50,436 nucleotides of DNA from JACKHO01 sp041398745 (GCA_041398745.1 JAWKUB010000016.1:1-50436); one strand, 5' to 3'; shown: positions 41,742 through 50,436, counted from the stretch's first letter. The notes: generated by a model from the sequence alone, not told the origin. A program made the numbers and translations.

Positions 41742-44308
41742 GTAGCTCGGTCTATTCCTTGTTTAACGGAGCGTGCCTGCTGCTCTTGCTCTGCACGCCG
41801 AAATCAACAGCGGCGGAAATCCCCGAATCACTGGACAAGCTGATCCGACAGACCTGCCTTGACTGTCATGAAGGTGACTCTGCAGAAGGCGGACTCGATC
41901 TTGCTTCGCTGGCTTTCACGCTTGACGATCGAGGCCTGCGCGATCGCTGGATTCTGATTCATGATCGCATCCATGCTGGTGAGATGCCGCCCGATCCGCA
42001 GGCGTTGTCCGATTCCGATCGCCAGACGCTGCTCGACACACTGCACAGTTCGATCGCAACAGCCGATCGCGTCGATGTCATCACAAGCGGTCGCGGGCCG
42101 TTGCGACGACTGACGCGGGAAGAGTACGAACAGAATCTCCGAGATGTGCTGCAGTTGCCGCTGCTCGATATTCGCGACATGCTGCCGGAAGATCGCGAGG
42201 ACCATCGTTTCAATAAAACCGCGACCGCGCTCGACATCTCACGAGTGCAGTTGGCCGCATATCTCGACGCCGCCGAAGCTGCTCTGCAACAAGCAATGGC
42301 CGACGGACCGAAGCCGCCTCAGGTCGAAGAGTATCGCGCCGTAGGAACACGTTTGTTTTCGGCAACCAGTACGTTCGGCGAACGGGAGGCGATGTTCTTC
42401 GCTAGGGACAATCAGGCAGTTGACGCGAAAGAACTGGAAGAACTCAAGGATGATCCCGCACTGGAACTGGCGCTGTTCCGGTCTGCTCACTGGCCCTATT
42501 TCGGATATCCCCGCGGATTTGTGGCCAAACTCCCGGGCCAGTACCGAGTCCGCTTTTCCGCGCGGGCGGTCTTGCAGTTGGAAGGGTACCAGCTCCAGCC
42601 GGCAACGAAGCCGGTGCCGATGACGTTCCGCGCCCGTAAGCCGTCCGGACCAGATGTCTCCGGCGACGTTCGGGCCACCGGTGGAGTCATCGACATACAG
42701 CCGGAAACCGCCGTTTATGAGACGACCATTCGCTTACTTCCAACAGAGACATTCGAGTACAGCCTGTTAGGTCTGCCAGTTCCGCTGGCACGTAACGTCA
42801 ACGGTGGCCCGCCGACGTATCGCTATCCACCATTTCCTGAAGGGGGCCAGCCAGGTGTTGCTTTTCAGTGGTTGGAAGTCGAAGGTCCGCTGCCGCCTGA
42901 ATCCTGGCCGCCACCTTCGCATCGAATATTGTTCGACGATTTCGGAACCGAGGTCAGTTCTGAAAATCCCACCGAAGACGCACGGCGTCTGTTGCGACGG
43001 TTCGTAAAGATCGCTGCTCGCGAGCCTGTACCGGAAGAAGCCCTGCTTCGGTTCGAACAACTCATTCTCAAGCGACTCGAACAGGGGAGCCCGTTCCCTG
43101 AGGCGATGATCGCCGGTTACAAGGCCTTCCTGTGCTCCAGCCACTTCCTTTATCTGCGCGAACCTTCTGATCCAGCGACAGGCAATCTCGATCAATATGC
43201 CATCGCCTCACGGCTGTCGCATTTCCTGACGAACACGCGGCCAGACGCGGCATTGATGGAGCTGGCCGCCGTCGGAAAGTTGCGCGATGCCGACACACTT
43301 CGCCATGAGACCGATCGACTGATCAACAGTCCTGGCTTCGATCGGTTCGTCGAGGGTTTTACCGCCTATTGGCTCGATCTGCGCAACATCAGGCGCGACG
43401 AACCGGATATTCGTCTGCATCCCGAGTACCGCTTTGATGATTACCTGATCGAGTCGATGGAGCACGAAACTCGCACATTCGTCACGGCGATGATTCGCGA
43501 CAATCTTCCGGCGCGCGTGTTAGTCGATGCCGACTTTGTGTACGCGAACGATCGACTCGCTCGGCACTACGGTTTGAAACCGCTCAGCGGGTCCAAAATG
43601 CAGAAGGTCGTGTTACCCGATGATAGCCCCTACGGCGGTCTGTTGACGCAGGCGGCCATTTTGAAAGTGACGGCCAACGGCACATCGACGTCGCCGGTCA
43701 TCCGCGGTGCGTGGATCATGGAACGTTTGATCGGGCAACCGCCACCGCCGCCTCCCAAGAGTGTCCCAGCGGTGGAACCGGACATTCGCGGAGCGAAGAC
43801 GATTCGCGAGCTGTTGGCTCTGCACACCGAATCAGAATCCTGCGCCAGTTGCCACGCGAGGTTCGATCCTGTCGGCCTGGCCTTAGAGAACTTCGATGTC
43901 CTGGGCGGCTGGCGAACACGTTATCGAGGCATTGAACAGAATCTTGAACAGCGAGAATCGGTCGCCGGCATCGACCGTGCCGGCCACGACTTCGCCTACA
44001 CGCTTGCCGAGCCCGTCGATGCCAGCGGCCGTTTGCTGGATGGTCGCCGCTTTCAAGACATCCACGAACTGAAGGCCATCCTTGCAGACAATCCACGTCA
44101 ACTGGCCCGCAATCTTCTGCACCAGTTCACGCTTTATGCGACCGGAACTCCGGTCCGGTTCTCGGATCGTGCGGAGATTGAGTCAATGCTCGATGCGTGC
44201 GGATCGGACGGGTATCGAGTGCGCGATCTCATTCACTCACTCGTGCAGAGCCGGATTTTTTTGGGACAGGGAGATGGGGAGACAATCAGACATGGAGAAA
44301 GACGATGA
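41738..44308 (+). CDS. Planctomycete cytochrome-c protein (DUF1587/1592/1588/1585), copy 2
   Basis: An 856-residue exported protein, paralogous to the copy at 32075. The GTG start overlaps the DUF1501 stop and directly begins a signal peptide (SVYSLFNGACLLLLLCTP). It has heme motif CLDCH (~41-45), DUF1587 (LRRLTREEYEQNLRDVL), DUF1592 (FEQLILKRLEQGSPFPEAM region), DUF1588 (GGLLTQAAILKVTANGTS, then CASCH at ~702-706 with DPVGLALENFDVLGG) and DUF1585 (HELKAILADNPRQLARN). The native end is at SRIF (44262). The final ~15 residues (LGQGDGETIRHGERR) are encoded by the inserted cassette that starts at 44263. The stop overlaps the four-helix-bundle gene by ATGA. Confidence 0.9.
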   Translation: MSSSVYSLFNGACLLLLLCTPKSTAAEIPESLDKLIRQTCLDCHEGDSAEGGLDLASLAFTLDDRGLRDRWILIHDRIHAGEMPPDPQALSDSDRQTLLDTLHSSIATADRVDVITSGRGPLRRLTREEYEQNLRDVLQLPLLDIRDMLPEDREDHRFNKTATALDISRVQLAAYLDAAEAALQQAMADGPKPPQVEEYRAVGTRLFSATSTFGEREAMFFARDNQAVDAKELEELKDDPALELALFRSAHWPYFGYPRGFVAKLPGQYRVRFSARAVLQLEGYQLQPATKPVPMTFRARKPSGPDVSGDVRATGGVIDIQPETAVYETTIRLLPTETFEYSLLGLPVPLARNVNGGPPTYRYPPFPEGGQPGVAFQWLEVEGPLPPESWPPPSHRILFDDFGTEVSSENPTEDARRLLRRFVKIAAREPVPEEALLRFEQLILKRLEQGSPFPEAMIAGYKAFLCSSHFLYLREPSDPATGNLDQYAIASRLSHFLTNTRPDAALMELAAVGKLRDADTLRHETDRLINSPGFDRFVEGFTAYWLDLRNIRRDEPDIRLHPEYRFDDYLIESMEHETRTFVTAMIRDNLPARVLVDADFVYANDRLARHYGLKPLSGSKMQKVVLPDDSPYGGLLTQAAILKVTANGTSTSPVIRGAWIMERLIGQPPPPPPKSVPAVEPDIRGAKTIRELLALHTESESCASCHARFDPVGLALENFDVLGGWRTRYRGIEQNLEQRESVAGIDRAGHDFAYTLAEPVDASGRLLDGRRFQDIHELKAILADNPRQLARNLLHQFTLYATGTPVRFSDRAEIESMLDACGSDGYRVRDLIHSLVQSRIFLGQGDGETIRHGERR

Positions 44309-44730
44309 GCGAGGCGAGCCGTCCGACGCGGAAGTCGAAAGTGGTCAGGCACACGGATCTGGAGGTGTATCAGCGTGCCTTCCAGGCTGCGATGGCTGTG
44401 TTTCGTCTTAGCAAGAACTTTCCGGTCGAAGAACGGTATTCGCTCACGGATCAGATTCGCCGTTCTTCTCGATCGGTAGCCGCGAACATCACCGAGGCAT
44501 GGAGAAAACGACGCTATCAGGGTTCGTTCGTGAACAAGCTGAATGATGCGGAAGGCGAAGCTGCGGAAACACAAACGTGGCTGCAGTTCGCAGTCGAGTG
44601 CCGCTACGTTGAGGCGGAGTCCACCCGCGCCCTCTATGCCGAGTTTGACGCGATCGTGGCCATCCTCGTCAGCATGCAGAATCACTCAGATGACTGGATC
44701 ATCACAAAGCGTCAGGAGACTGGACAATGA
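44305..44730 (+). CDS. Four-helix-bundle protein (23S rRNA intervening-sequence protein family)
   Basis: A 141-residue protein of the S23/four-helix-bundle family, best known from intervening sequences in 23S rRNA genes and also widely found as stand-alone genes of unknown function. Family pattern: HTDLEVYQRAFQAAMAVFRL, NFPVEERYSLTDQIRRSSRS, VAANITEAW and AEGEAAETQTWLQFA. The ATG at 44305 overlaps the previous stop, and its own stop overlaps the DUF1552 start (ATGA at both ends), so it is translated in the operon. It is the only gene inside a cassette with terminal inverted repeats, which suggests it travels with that element and has no direct role in glycan use. It also resembles Avd proteins in fold, but no reverse transcriptase is present. 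Confidence 0.88.
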   Translation: MSEASRPTRKSKVVRHTDLEVYQRAFQAAMAVFRLSKNFPVEERYSLTDQIRRSSRSVAANITEAWRKRRYQGSFVNKLNDAEGEAAETQTWLQFAVECRYVEAESTRALYAEFDAIVAILVSMQNHSDDWIITKRQETGQ

Positions 44731-46121
44731 GACAAAAGACAACGAGACAATCGGACGTGGAGACAAGGAGACAGGGGAAACGTGGGATATTGTCTCCTTG
44801 TCTGACTGTCTCCCCTACTCCTTGTCTCCCCCTCTCCCTGTCTCAACTCACTCGTCGTCGTTTTCTTCGCGGTGCCGGAGTCACGCTCGCACTGCCCCTG
44901 CTGGAGAGTATGCGCCCTGCGTTCGCCAGGGACATCGAGTCAGCCACCCCGCGGCGGATGCTGTTGATCTCGAACAACCTGGGCGTGTTGCCGAAGCAGT
45001 TCTTCCCGACAACATCCGGGGGAGATTACGAACTCTCACCTTACCTGCAGGACCTTGCCGGGTTCCGGAATGATTTCACCGTAATCAGCGGCCTCTCGCA
45101 TCCGGATGTCGATGGCGGACACAGCACGGAGAACTGTTTTCTTACGGCTGCTCGCGGACCGACCAAGAGCGGCTTTCGCAACACGATCTCGCTCGACCAA
45201 TTCGCCGCCGAACGACTGGGGCCAGTCACGCGGTTTCCCACGCTCAATCTGGGCGTGAATATCGACAAGGCGAACCGCAGTCTCTCCTGGACTCGCGACG
45301 GCGTGCTGCTGCCGGCCGAAGACAGTGCGTCGGTCCTGTTCCGCAAGATGTTCGTACAGGGCGATCCGTCAGCGGTCCAGCGGCAGTTGCACAAGCTCGA
45401 TGAGCGGGCCAGCATCCTCGACACGCTGCTCGATGATACGCATCAGTTTCAAAAAGCACTCGGTCGCGATGATCAATCGCGTCTCGATCAGTACCTCACT
45501 TCCGTACGAGAGATCGAACAGCGTCTGGATGTGGCACGCCAGTGGGAACTGCGTCCGAAGCCGACCACCGATCAACAACCGCCAGACGACATTCGGGACC
45601 AGAAGCAGTTCTTCGAGAAGTTCGACCTGATGTTGTCGATGGCTCGCCTCGCGTTCGAATCCGATTCCACGCGCATCATCACGCTGATGGTCGATGCCTT
45701 TGCGACTCCCCCCTTCAAACTGCATTCAGATCAGAATACAACCGACGGCTACCATAACCTCAGCCACCATGGGCAGGCCGAATCGAAAGTCGAACAACTC
45801 ATCGACGCCGACCATCAGCAAATGATGCTGCTCCAAAAACTGTTCTCACAGCTGGCCGAAACCCGTGAAGGCGAAGACCGGTTGCTGGACCGAACAATGA
45901 TCCTGTTCGGCAGCAACATGGGCGACGCCAACACCCACGACAACACGAACCTGCCGATCCTTATTGCCGGTGGCGGTTTCCAGCACGGTCAGCACCTCGC
46001 CTTCCGGCGCGATCACAACAAACCGCTGTGCAACCTCTATGTCACGATGCTTCAGCACCTCGGTATCGAAGCAGAAACGTTCGGCAGCAGCACTGGCACA
46101 TTGAACGAGATCGCCACATGA
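44727..46121 (+). CDS. DUF1552 Tat-type protein, copy 2, with cassette-derived N-terminus
   Basis: A 464-residue protein. Conserved sequence begins at LTRRRFLRGAGVTLALPLLES (about 40-60), a Tat-like signal; then RRMLLISNNLGVLPKQFFP, DFTVISGLSHPDVDGGHST, GFRNTISLDQFAAERLG, RSLSWTRDGVLLPAED and TMILFGSNMGDANTHDNTNLP. The first ~38 residues (MRQKTTRQSDVETRRQGKR and following) are encoded by the GAGACA/TGTCTC repeats of the inserted cassette. They push the twin-Arg motif unusually far from the start, so export may be affected unless translation starts internally. The start overlaps the four-helix gene stop, and the stop overlaps the beta-helix gene by ATGA. It pairs with DUF1592 copy 2. Confidence 0.9.
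   Translation: MRQKTTRQSDVETRRQGKRGILSPCLTVSPTPCLPLSLSQLTRRRFLRGAGVTLALPLLESMRPAFARDIESATPRRMLLISNNLGVLPKQFFPTTSGGDYELSPYLQDLAGFRNDFTVISGLSHPDVDGGHSTENCFLTAARGPTKSGFRNTISLDQFAAERLGPVTRFPTLNLGVNIDKANRSLSWTRDGVLLPAEDSASVLFRKMFVQGDPSAVQRQLHKLDERASILDTLLDDTHQFQKALGRDDQSRLDQYLTSVREIEQRLDVARQWELRPKPTTDQQPPDDIRDQKQFFEKFDLMLSMARLAFESDSTRIITLMVDAFATPPFKLHSDQNTTDGYHNLSHHGQAESKVEQLIDADHQQMMLLQKLFSQLAETREGEDRLLDRTMILFGSNMGDANTHDNTNLPILIAGGGFQHGQHLAFRRDHNKPLCNLYVTMLQHLGIEAETFGSSTGTLNEIAT
44762..44802. repeat. Perfect 12-bp hairpin in the right end of the cassette
   Basis: GACAAGGAGACA (44762-44773) and TGTCTCCTTGTC (44791-44802) pair perfectly around a 17-nt loop; one more A-T pair extends the stem. It is coding for the N-terminal extension of DUF1552 copy 2. 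It resembles the folded subterminal repeats of REP- or MITE-like elements. Confidence 0.75.
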
Positions 46122-47769
46122 AAACGACTTTTGCATTTCTGTTACTTCTGCTGCTTGCGAGGCCGGTCAAACTTCAGGCTCAAGGCGTGAATTCGGGCAG
46201 CGAAGACCGATTGAAACTCGCGGTTCTGTTTGCAGCAGCGGCGGACCATGGCGGTACCGTGACGATTCCTCCTGGTGACTATTACCTCGATGGTGCCGAA
46301 CCAATTCCGTTGAGTTCGCACACGACGGTAACTGCCTATGGGGCGAGGTTTCACTTTCCGAAGCAGCTTGGCGATCAGGCTCGGGCGGTTGTCTTCGCTG
46401 GTGAGAACGTGAGCGACTTTCGCTGGTTCGGTGGTCACTTTATCGGACGTGTTTTCGACCCAGACAGGACAGACAATTCCTGGGAACCGAACGCGAATAC
46501 TCGCGGCATCCTGATCACCACGACTCTCGGAGGCGAGACCGCGAATCTGACTTTCCGTGATATCACCAGCGACGGTTTGGCTGGCGCGGTCATCACGGTC
46601 CTGGGCGCGGAGAAGAAAGGGAGCGATCGCGAGATCGACACCTATGCCCGCAATGTCACCGTAGAGAACTGCACGCTGCAGCGAAGTGGCAAGTTCATGT
46701 GGGACTACGGTTATCTGTGGCAGGTCACCGTTTGGCCAGAAGATTACAACGATGCCGAACGGGCGCTCGCCGCGAAATATTGTCCATCGGAATACATCCG
46801 CGGACCGGTTCAAATGAAGCAGGGTGACGACCGCGTCTACCTCGACAATGCGAAACCGCTGCCCGTGTCGGAGCGGGACTATCGGGGACAGCAATCGCTG
46901 TGTTTCTATGATGATGATCTTCCGTCGAACATCGTCAGAGGCCGGCAGTATTTCATCGTGGAGAGTGATCGTGAATTCATCCGCATTGCGGACAAACCGG
47001 GCGGCACACCGATTCGATTCGCCAGCGACTCCCGGCCAAACTTAAAGCTGATGTATCCTTGTTTCACGCACCTTGCTCTTTACGCGCCAAAGGGAAGCGG
47101 ACCGGGCAAGCGCACTGGACCTTGTGGGCTGCGAAGCGGTGATTGTGCGTGGCTGTCGGCCTGCCGCACTCGGCGACACGATGCACATTCAGAAAAGCCA
47201 GACATCGTCTTCAGTGGCAACCACTCACCGGGTCGCGGATGGGGGCGTTCTTTCTGGCCGAGTTGTGTCGCAACGCGGTCGTTACCGGCAACACGGTCGA
47301 TGGCACGAACGGCTCGCGGGTGATCAGCGTTGAGAAGTCCTGCGAAGACGTGACCATCGTCGGCAACACCTTCCGCAATGGCGGACGCGGTTCGTGGATC
47401 AACCAGCCGAGAAACTTCGTGCTGGCGGACAACGTGTTCATCAGCAACACAACGAAGTGCGAACGGGATCCCCATCGCGGACGACGCAGCTTCGTCACCG
47501 GCGATTACGAAGAGTACGCCGAACTCTATTTCACCACCCATGAGCCGGGCGGCCGTTATGGTAATGCCACGGTGCGAGGCAACATCTTCATCAGCGGCGA
47601 CCATGCGTCGCATGCCATCACCTTTGCTCCCGGCGGCGACACGCTGCTTGTGTCAGACAACATCTTCCGGGGCAAGGTCCGCACGATCTCACCAGCCACC
47701 GATTGCACGAACGTGACGATCCGCGGAAACGTTGGGGCGGAACGGCCGAACGAGAAAGCATCACCATGA
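46118..47769 (+). pseudogene. Secreted right-handed beta-helix protein, frameshifted
   Basis: The first frame starts at ATG 46118 (ATGA overlap) with signal peptide TTFAFLLLLLLARPVKLQAQ, then a pectate-lyase-like beta-helix: GGTVTIPPGDYYLDGAEPI, RGILITTTLGGETANLTFRD, RNVTVENCTLQRSGKF. Continuity breaks near 47095-47110 (next frame: ALDLVGCEAVIVRGCRPA), returns near 47190 (KPDIVFSGNH) and shifts again near 47225 into LTGSRMGAFFLAELCRN, CEDVTIVGNTFRNGGRG and so on to the stop at 47769. Three small indels within ~130 bases are needed, so it is a decaying gene or a poor-quality stretch of assembly. Intact, it would be a ~550-residue polysaccharide-binding or lyase-type protein. Confidence 0.75.
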
Positions 47770-50436
47770 CAGACAACAAACAAAGATTTCCGGGCAAACA
47801 CGTACTTGCATTCTTCACCGCCCTGCTGCTCGCGCCGCTGGCCGCGTTGCGCGGTGCTGATCCCTCTCCCGGCGACATCGCGAAACTTCCCTCCTTCCAA
47901 GGACCGACTCCCGGAGTGCAACGCGAGATCGACATGCCGCTGGTTGATCTTTCCGCCGACAGAGACCGCCACTCCGTCGTCGCTGCCGGCACCGAGTCTG
48001 TCTACCAGGGCCACTGCGACACGGTCCTGCTGCCGGACGGAAAGACGATGTATGCCGCATGGTGTCTGGGGCACGCACAGTGGATCGGTCCAATCGCAAA
48101 AAGCACCGATGCCGGACGCACCTGGAGTAAGCCTCTGGACGTGCCCGCCAACTGGAAAGAGACCTCCAACACACCGGCCCTCCACCGCCTGGTTACGCCC
48201 GAGGGCACGGCGCGGCTTTTCTGTTTTGCGGACGGGCTGGATTGGAGCCGCCAGGGCAAACCTCCCTATTCAATGCACCAGGCGTATTCCGAAGACAACG
48301 GCCAGACCTGGACGGCGATGAGCCCGAATGGCGTCGAGGGAGAAGTTCCTCCCAAGACCATACTCACGTTTGATGATGGCAAACGGCTCGTGATGTGGAG
48401 CGATCTTCCCGGCTACGTTGTCCAGAGCGAGTCGCTCGACGGCGGGCTGACCTGGAGCCCGAGCCGTCGAATTCTTCGCGTTCCCGACCGCTGGAGTCAG
48501 CCCTGCGTGATCCGTTCCGCCGACGGCAGGACGCACCTCATGCTCCTGCGCGAAAACAGCCGACAATTTCAGTCGCTGTATTCGGTCAGCCACGACGACG
48601 CGAAGACCTGGACCGAGCCGCGCGAACTGCCCGCCACTCTCACCGGTGATCGGCATGTCGCGAAGTTCGCCCCCGATGGCCGCCTGGTCATCGCCTTCCG
48701 CGACATGGCAAAGACGAGCAGCACTTACGGCCAGTATGTGGCCTGGGTCGGCAACTTTGAAGACATCGTGAACCGACGTGAGGGCCAGTATCGCATCAAG
48801 CTCCTGAACAATGCGAACCGCACCTCCGACGATGAGCCCGGAACCGGCAACACCGACTGCGGATATTCCGACCTCGAACTGCTCGCTGACGGAACGCTGA
48901 TCGCCACGACCTACATCAAGTATCGCCCCGGTGCTGAGAAAAACTCCGTCATCAGCACACGCTTCAGGCTCAGTGAGACGGATGCCCTGGCGAACCAGAC
49001 CAAAGCAGCAACAGCTTCGCCGAGCCTTGTACCAGCGAACTGGGACGCGGCTCTGGCAGGCGACATCGTGATGCAACGCCTTGTCAAGGTCACGGCGCCA
49101 CGGGTGAAGGGTGCGCACGATGCGGAGTTTGTCTGCGTGGGAGATCGGGCTTACGTCGTCTCCGAGGTGAACGATCTCAAAGGAGGGGAGAGCGGCGATT
49201 GGCCCTTCATCTACTCCACGCTGTCCATCGTGAACCTGAAGACGCTGAAAACGGAACGTGTCATCGATTTCGCGAAGGGAGAGCAGGCGTTCGCGAACGA
49301 GACACTCCCGGTCGGCGCGTGCTGGGTGCCCCGGATCATCCCAAAAGACCCAAACACGCTGCGCTGCTACTTCGTGAGCCAGGATCCTGGCAAAAGGCAG
49401 TCGCAGATGTGGTATCGCGACTTCGATCTCAGCCAGAGCGAGTTCGCGCTAACGATCCACAAGGCGAAGCTCAAGACCGCCGCAGGCACCTTTGACTTCC
49501 AGCCGCAGCATTTTCATGCCGATGCGGCGGCTCGTGGCTTCAAGAAGAAAGCGTCGGACTCGTACTTCTTCATTTTCGATTCCTTCAAGAAGTTCGAAGG
49601 AAAGCTCTATGTCGCGTTGAACAATTTCACCGGGCAACAGAACGCGCTGGCGCTCGTGCATGGCGATTTGGCGACCTTCGAGGTGCTCGGCCACTACAAC
49701 GAGCCGCAATCAGCCGCTCTCAGCGAATCGGGCGTGAATCGCCTGCCCAACGGTGCCTGGATGGCCATCTGCCGCAACGACAAGGGCAACTACCACTTCA
49801 CCACCAGCCAGGACGGAAGGACGTGGACCATCGGCGAGCCGAAGCCTTTTGTGCCGAACGGCCTCAACTCCAAGCCCACGTTCGACCGGTTCGGCGGTAT
49901 CTATCACCTCGGCTGGCAGGAAGCGACAAGCATCCAGGGAGCAAACCGCAGCGTGTTCAACGTGGATATTTCCCGCGATGGCAAAACCTGGGAGCGCAAA
50001 TACCGCTTCGAGACGCCGCAGTCCTTCCAATACCCCACCTTCCATGAGCACGAAGGAGCAATCTGGCTGTGCGTGACGCAGGGCGATAGCGACCCGAGCC
50101 GCAAAGAGCGCATCATGTTCGGCAAGCTGGAGGATGTCGGGCAGTTCGAGTCGCAAGAAGGCAAGAAACGGATCGCTTGGCCTCCACCACCGCCGGACGA
50201 GCCTGCGGTCATGAAGCGCGGCGTGAAGCTCTTCACCGATCGCCAATATGTGATCGACGAAATGCCCGACGCGGTGCGTGATCTGCCCTTTCATCGCACA
50301 AGCATCGAAAAGACAGACGTGACCGTCACCAAACCGGGCACGCTGCTCGCCCTGACGCCCACCATCCGCCCGAATGCCGCCAGCCAGGAGGCCGCGCTGC
50401 AAAAAGCGGGCTTCACGAAGGTCGATGTGCCCGAAG
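47766..50436 (+). CDS. Secreted tandem sialidase/BNR-repeat protein (3' end outside window)
   Basis: Open for 890 codons from ATG 47766 (ATGA overlap with the beta-helix gene) to the window edge. A signal peptide (VLAFFTALLLAPLAALRGAD) is followed by a sialidase-like propeller with Asp-boxes STDAGRTW (~112), SEDNGQTW (~175), SLDGGLTW (~223) and SHDDAKTW (~275). A second BNR-type half starts near residue 430, with SQDGRTW (~681) and SRDGKTW (~737). From ~810 another part begins (MKRGVKLFTDRQYVIDEMP) and runs off the end. Exo-sialidase or another exo-glycosidase activity on extracellular glycans is the likely role; Asp-boxes are structural, so the substrate is open. It supports a glycan-degrading role for the operon. 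Confidence 0.85.
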   Translation, partial: MTDNKQRFPGKHVLAFFTALLLAPLAALRGADPSPGDIAKLPSFQGPTPGVQREIDMPLVDLSADRDRHSVVAAGTESVYQGHCDTVLLPDGKTMYAAWCLGHAQWIGPIAKSTDAGRTWSKPLDVPANWKETSNTPALHRLVTPEGTARLFCFADGLDWSRQGKPPYSMHQAYSEDNGQTWTAMSPNGVEGEVPPKTILTFDDGKRLVMWSDLPGYVVQSESLDGGLTWSPSRRILRVPDRWSQPCVIRSADGRTHLMLLRENSRQFQSLYSVSHDDAKTWTEPRELPATLTGDRHVAKFAPDGRLVIAFRDMAKTSSTYGQYVAWVGNFEDIVNRREGQYRIKLLNNANRTSDDEPGTGNTDCGYSDLELLADGTLIATTYIKYRPGAEKNSVISTRFRLSETDALANQTKAATASPSLVPANWDAALAGDIVMQRLVKVTAPRVKGAHDAEFVCVGDRAYVVSEVNDLKGGESGDWPFIYSTLSIVNLKTLKTERVIDFAKGEQAFANETLPVGACWVPRIIPKDPNTLRCYFVSQDPGKRQSQMWYRDFDLSQSEFALTIHKAKLKTAAGTFDFQPQHFHADAAARGFKKKASDSYFFIFDSFKKFEGKLYVALNNFTGQQNALALVHGDLATFEVLGHYNEPQSAALSESGVNRLPNGAWMAICRNDKGNYHFTTSQDGRTWTIGEPKPFVPNGLNSKPTFDRFGGIYHLGWQEATSIQGANRSVFNVDISRDGKTWERKYRFETPQSFQYPTFHEHEGAIWLCVTQGDSDPSRKERIMFGKLEDVGQFESQEGKKRIAWPPPPPDEPAVMKRGVKLFTDRQYVIDEMPDAVRDLPFHRTSIEKTDVTVTKPGTLLALTPTIRPNAASQEAALQKAGFTKVDVPE

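Larger units (their letters stand above)
44263..44844. mobile_element. Cassette with terminal inverted repeats carrying a four-helix-bundle gene
   Basis: The left end 44263-44285 and right end 44822-44844 are inverted repeats matching at 21 of 23 bases. The match extends inward (44286-44292 with 44799-44805) if a 16-nt extra unit at 44816-44831 is skipped, giving 27 of 30. The ends are rich in GAGACA (44279, 44729, 44744, 44760, 44768) and TGTCTC (44791, 44807, 44823, 44839). The cassette holds one gene (44305-44730) and lies exactly between the conserved end of the DUF1592-type gene and the conserved Tat motif of DUF1552. No transposase and no clear target duplication were seen. It may be moved in trans. 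Confidence 0.65.

Noticed and set aside
44305..44730. Avd-type protein of a diversity-generating retroelement
   Set aside because: No reverse transcriptase, template repeat or variable repeat is visible nearby; the general S23-like family fits better.
44235..44855. 10-bp direct repeat ACTCACTCGT at 44235-44244 and 44846-44855 as a target-site duplication of the cassette
   Set aside because: The left copy is 18 bases before the inverted-repeat end and inside the conserved C-terminus of the DUF1592-type protein, so it is probably chance.

Overview
This window looks like a chromosomal segment of a planctomycete (phylum Planctomycetota, probably Planctomycetales; the genus cannot be told by eye). 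The signs are planctomycete families at high density: heme-c DUF1587/1592/1588/1585 proteins, a DUF1549/DUF1553 (PSD1) protein, DUF1501 and DUF1552 Tat-type proteins, sulfatases with the C-x-P-S-R maturation motif, a DUF1080 protein and secreted Gfo/Idh/SMP-30-type sugar enzymes. A bifunctional AroDE and an LL-diaminopimelate aminotransferase (DapL) also fit the PVC superphylum. No rRNA, tRNA, CRISPR array or classical transposase was seen.

Region 1 (1-12.5 kb) is mostly housekeeping: aroDE, a CrtI/CrtISO-like FAD oxidoreductase, a secreted lactonase, dapL, a secreted PHP phosphoesterase, two small proteins, an atypical SDR, the P-protein PheA, an aquaporin and a DUF1080 protein. Region 2 (12.6-22 kb) has a lone MoxR ATPase, a cupin, a DUF1653-GNAT fusion, a secreted OB-like protein, an orphan DUF1501 protein, an MreD-like membrane protein, a large secreted esterase-esterase-SMP-30 fusion and a Gfo/Idh/MocA oxidoreductase. 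Three copies of one short palindromic repeat lie between genes at 7.4, 14.8 and 20.7 kb.

Region 3 (22.1-25.4 kb) is a likely accessory module. An effector-associated-domain/trypsin-like protease is split by an in-frame TAA just before its catalytic His segment, and it overlaps by ATGA a secreted beta-propeller protein. Region 4 (25.6-30.6 kb) has a helical secreted protein, a sugar-phosphate isomerase/epimerase and divergent sulfatases. A third sulfatase is cut off after about 46 codons at position ~30620, which marks a rearrangement boundary followed by about 0.6 kb of degenerate DNA.

Region 5 (31.2 kb to the end) is one long co-directional, mostly overlapping gene set: a FadR/GntR regulator with a candidate operator, DUF1592-type cytochrome, DUF1552, a hypothetical secreted protein, a PSD1 protein, DUF1501, a second DUF1592-type cytochrome, a four-helix-bundle (S23-like) protein, a second DUF1552, a frameshifted beta-helix protein and a large two-part sialidase-like protein running off the end. 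It reads as a regulated glycan-utilisation operon built around planctomycete cytochrome-c/Tat-protein pairs. The most novel structure is inside it: the four-helix-bundle gene sits in a ~582-bp cassette (44263-44844) bounded by imperfect terminal inverted repeats rich in GAGACA/TGTCTC. The cassette is spliced between two operon genes so that it extends the C-terminus of one and the N-terminus of the other while keeping ATGA coupling. A second oddity is the PSD1 gene, whose N-terminus is the leftover Tat signal of a deleted DUF1501 gene.
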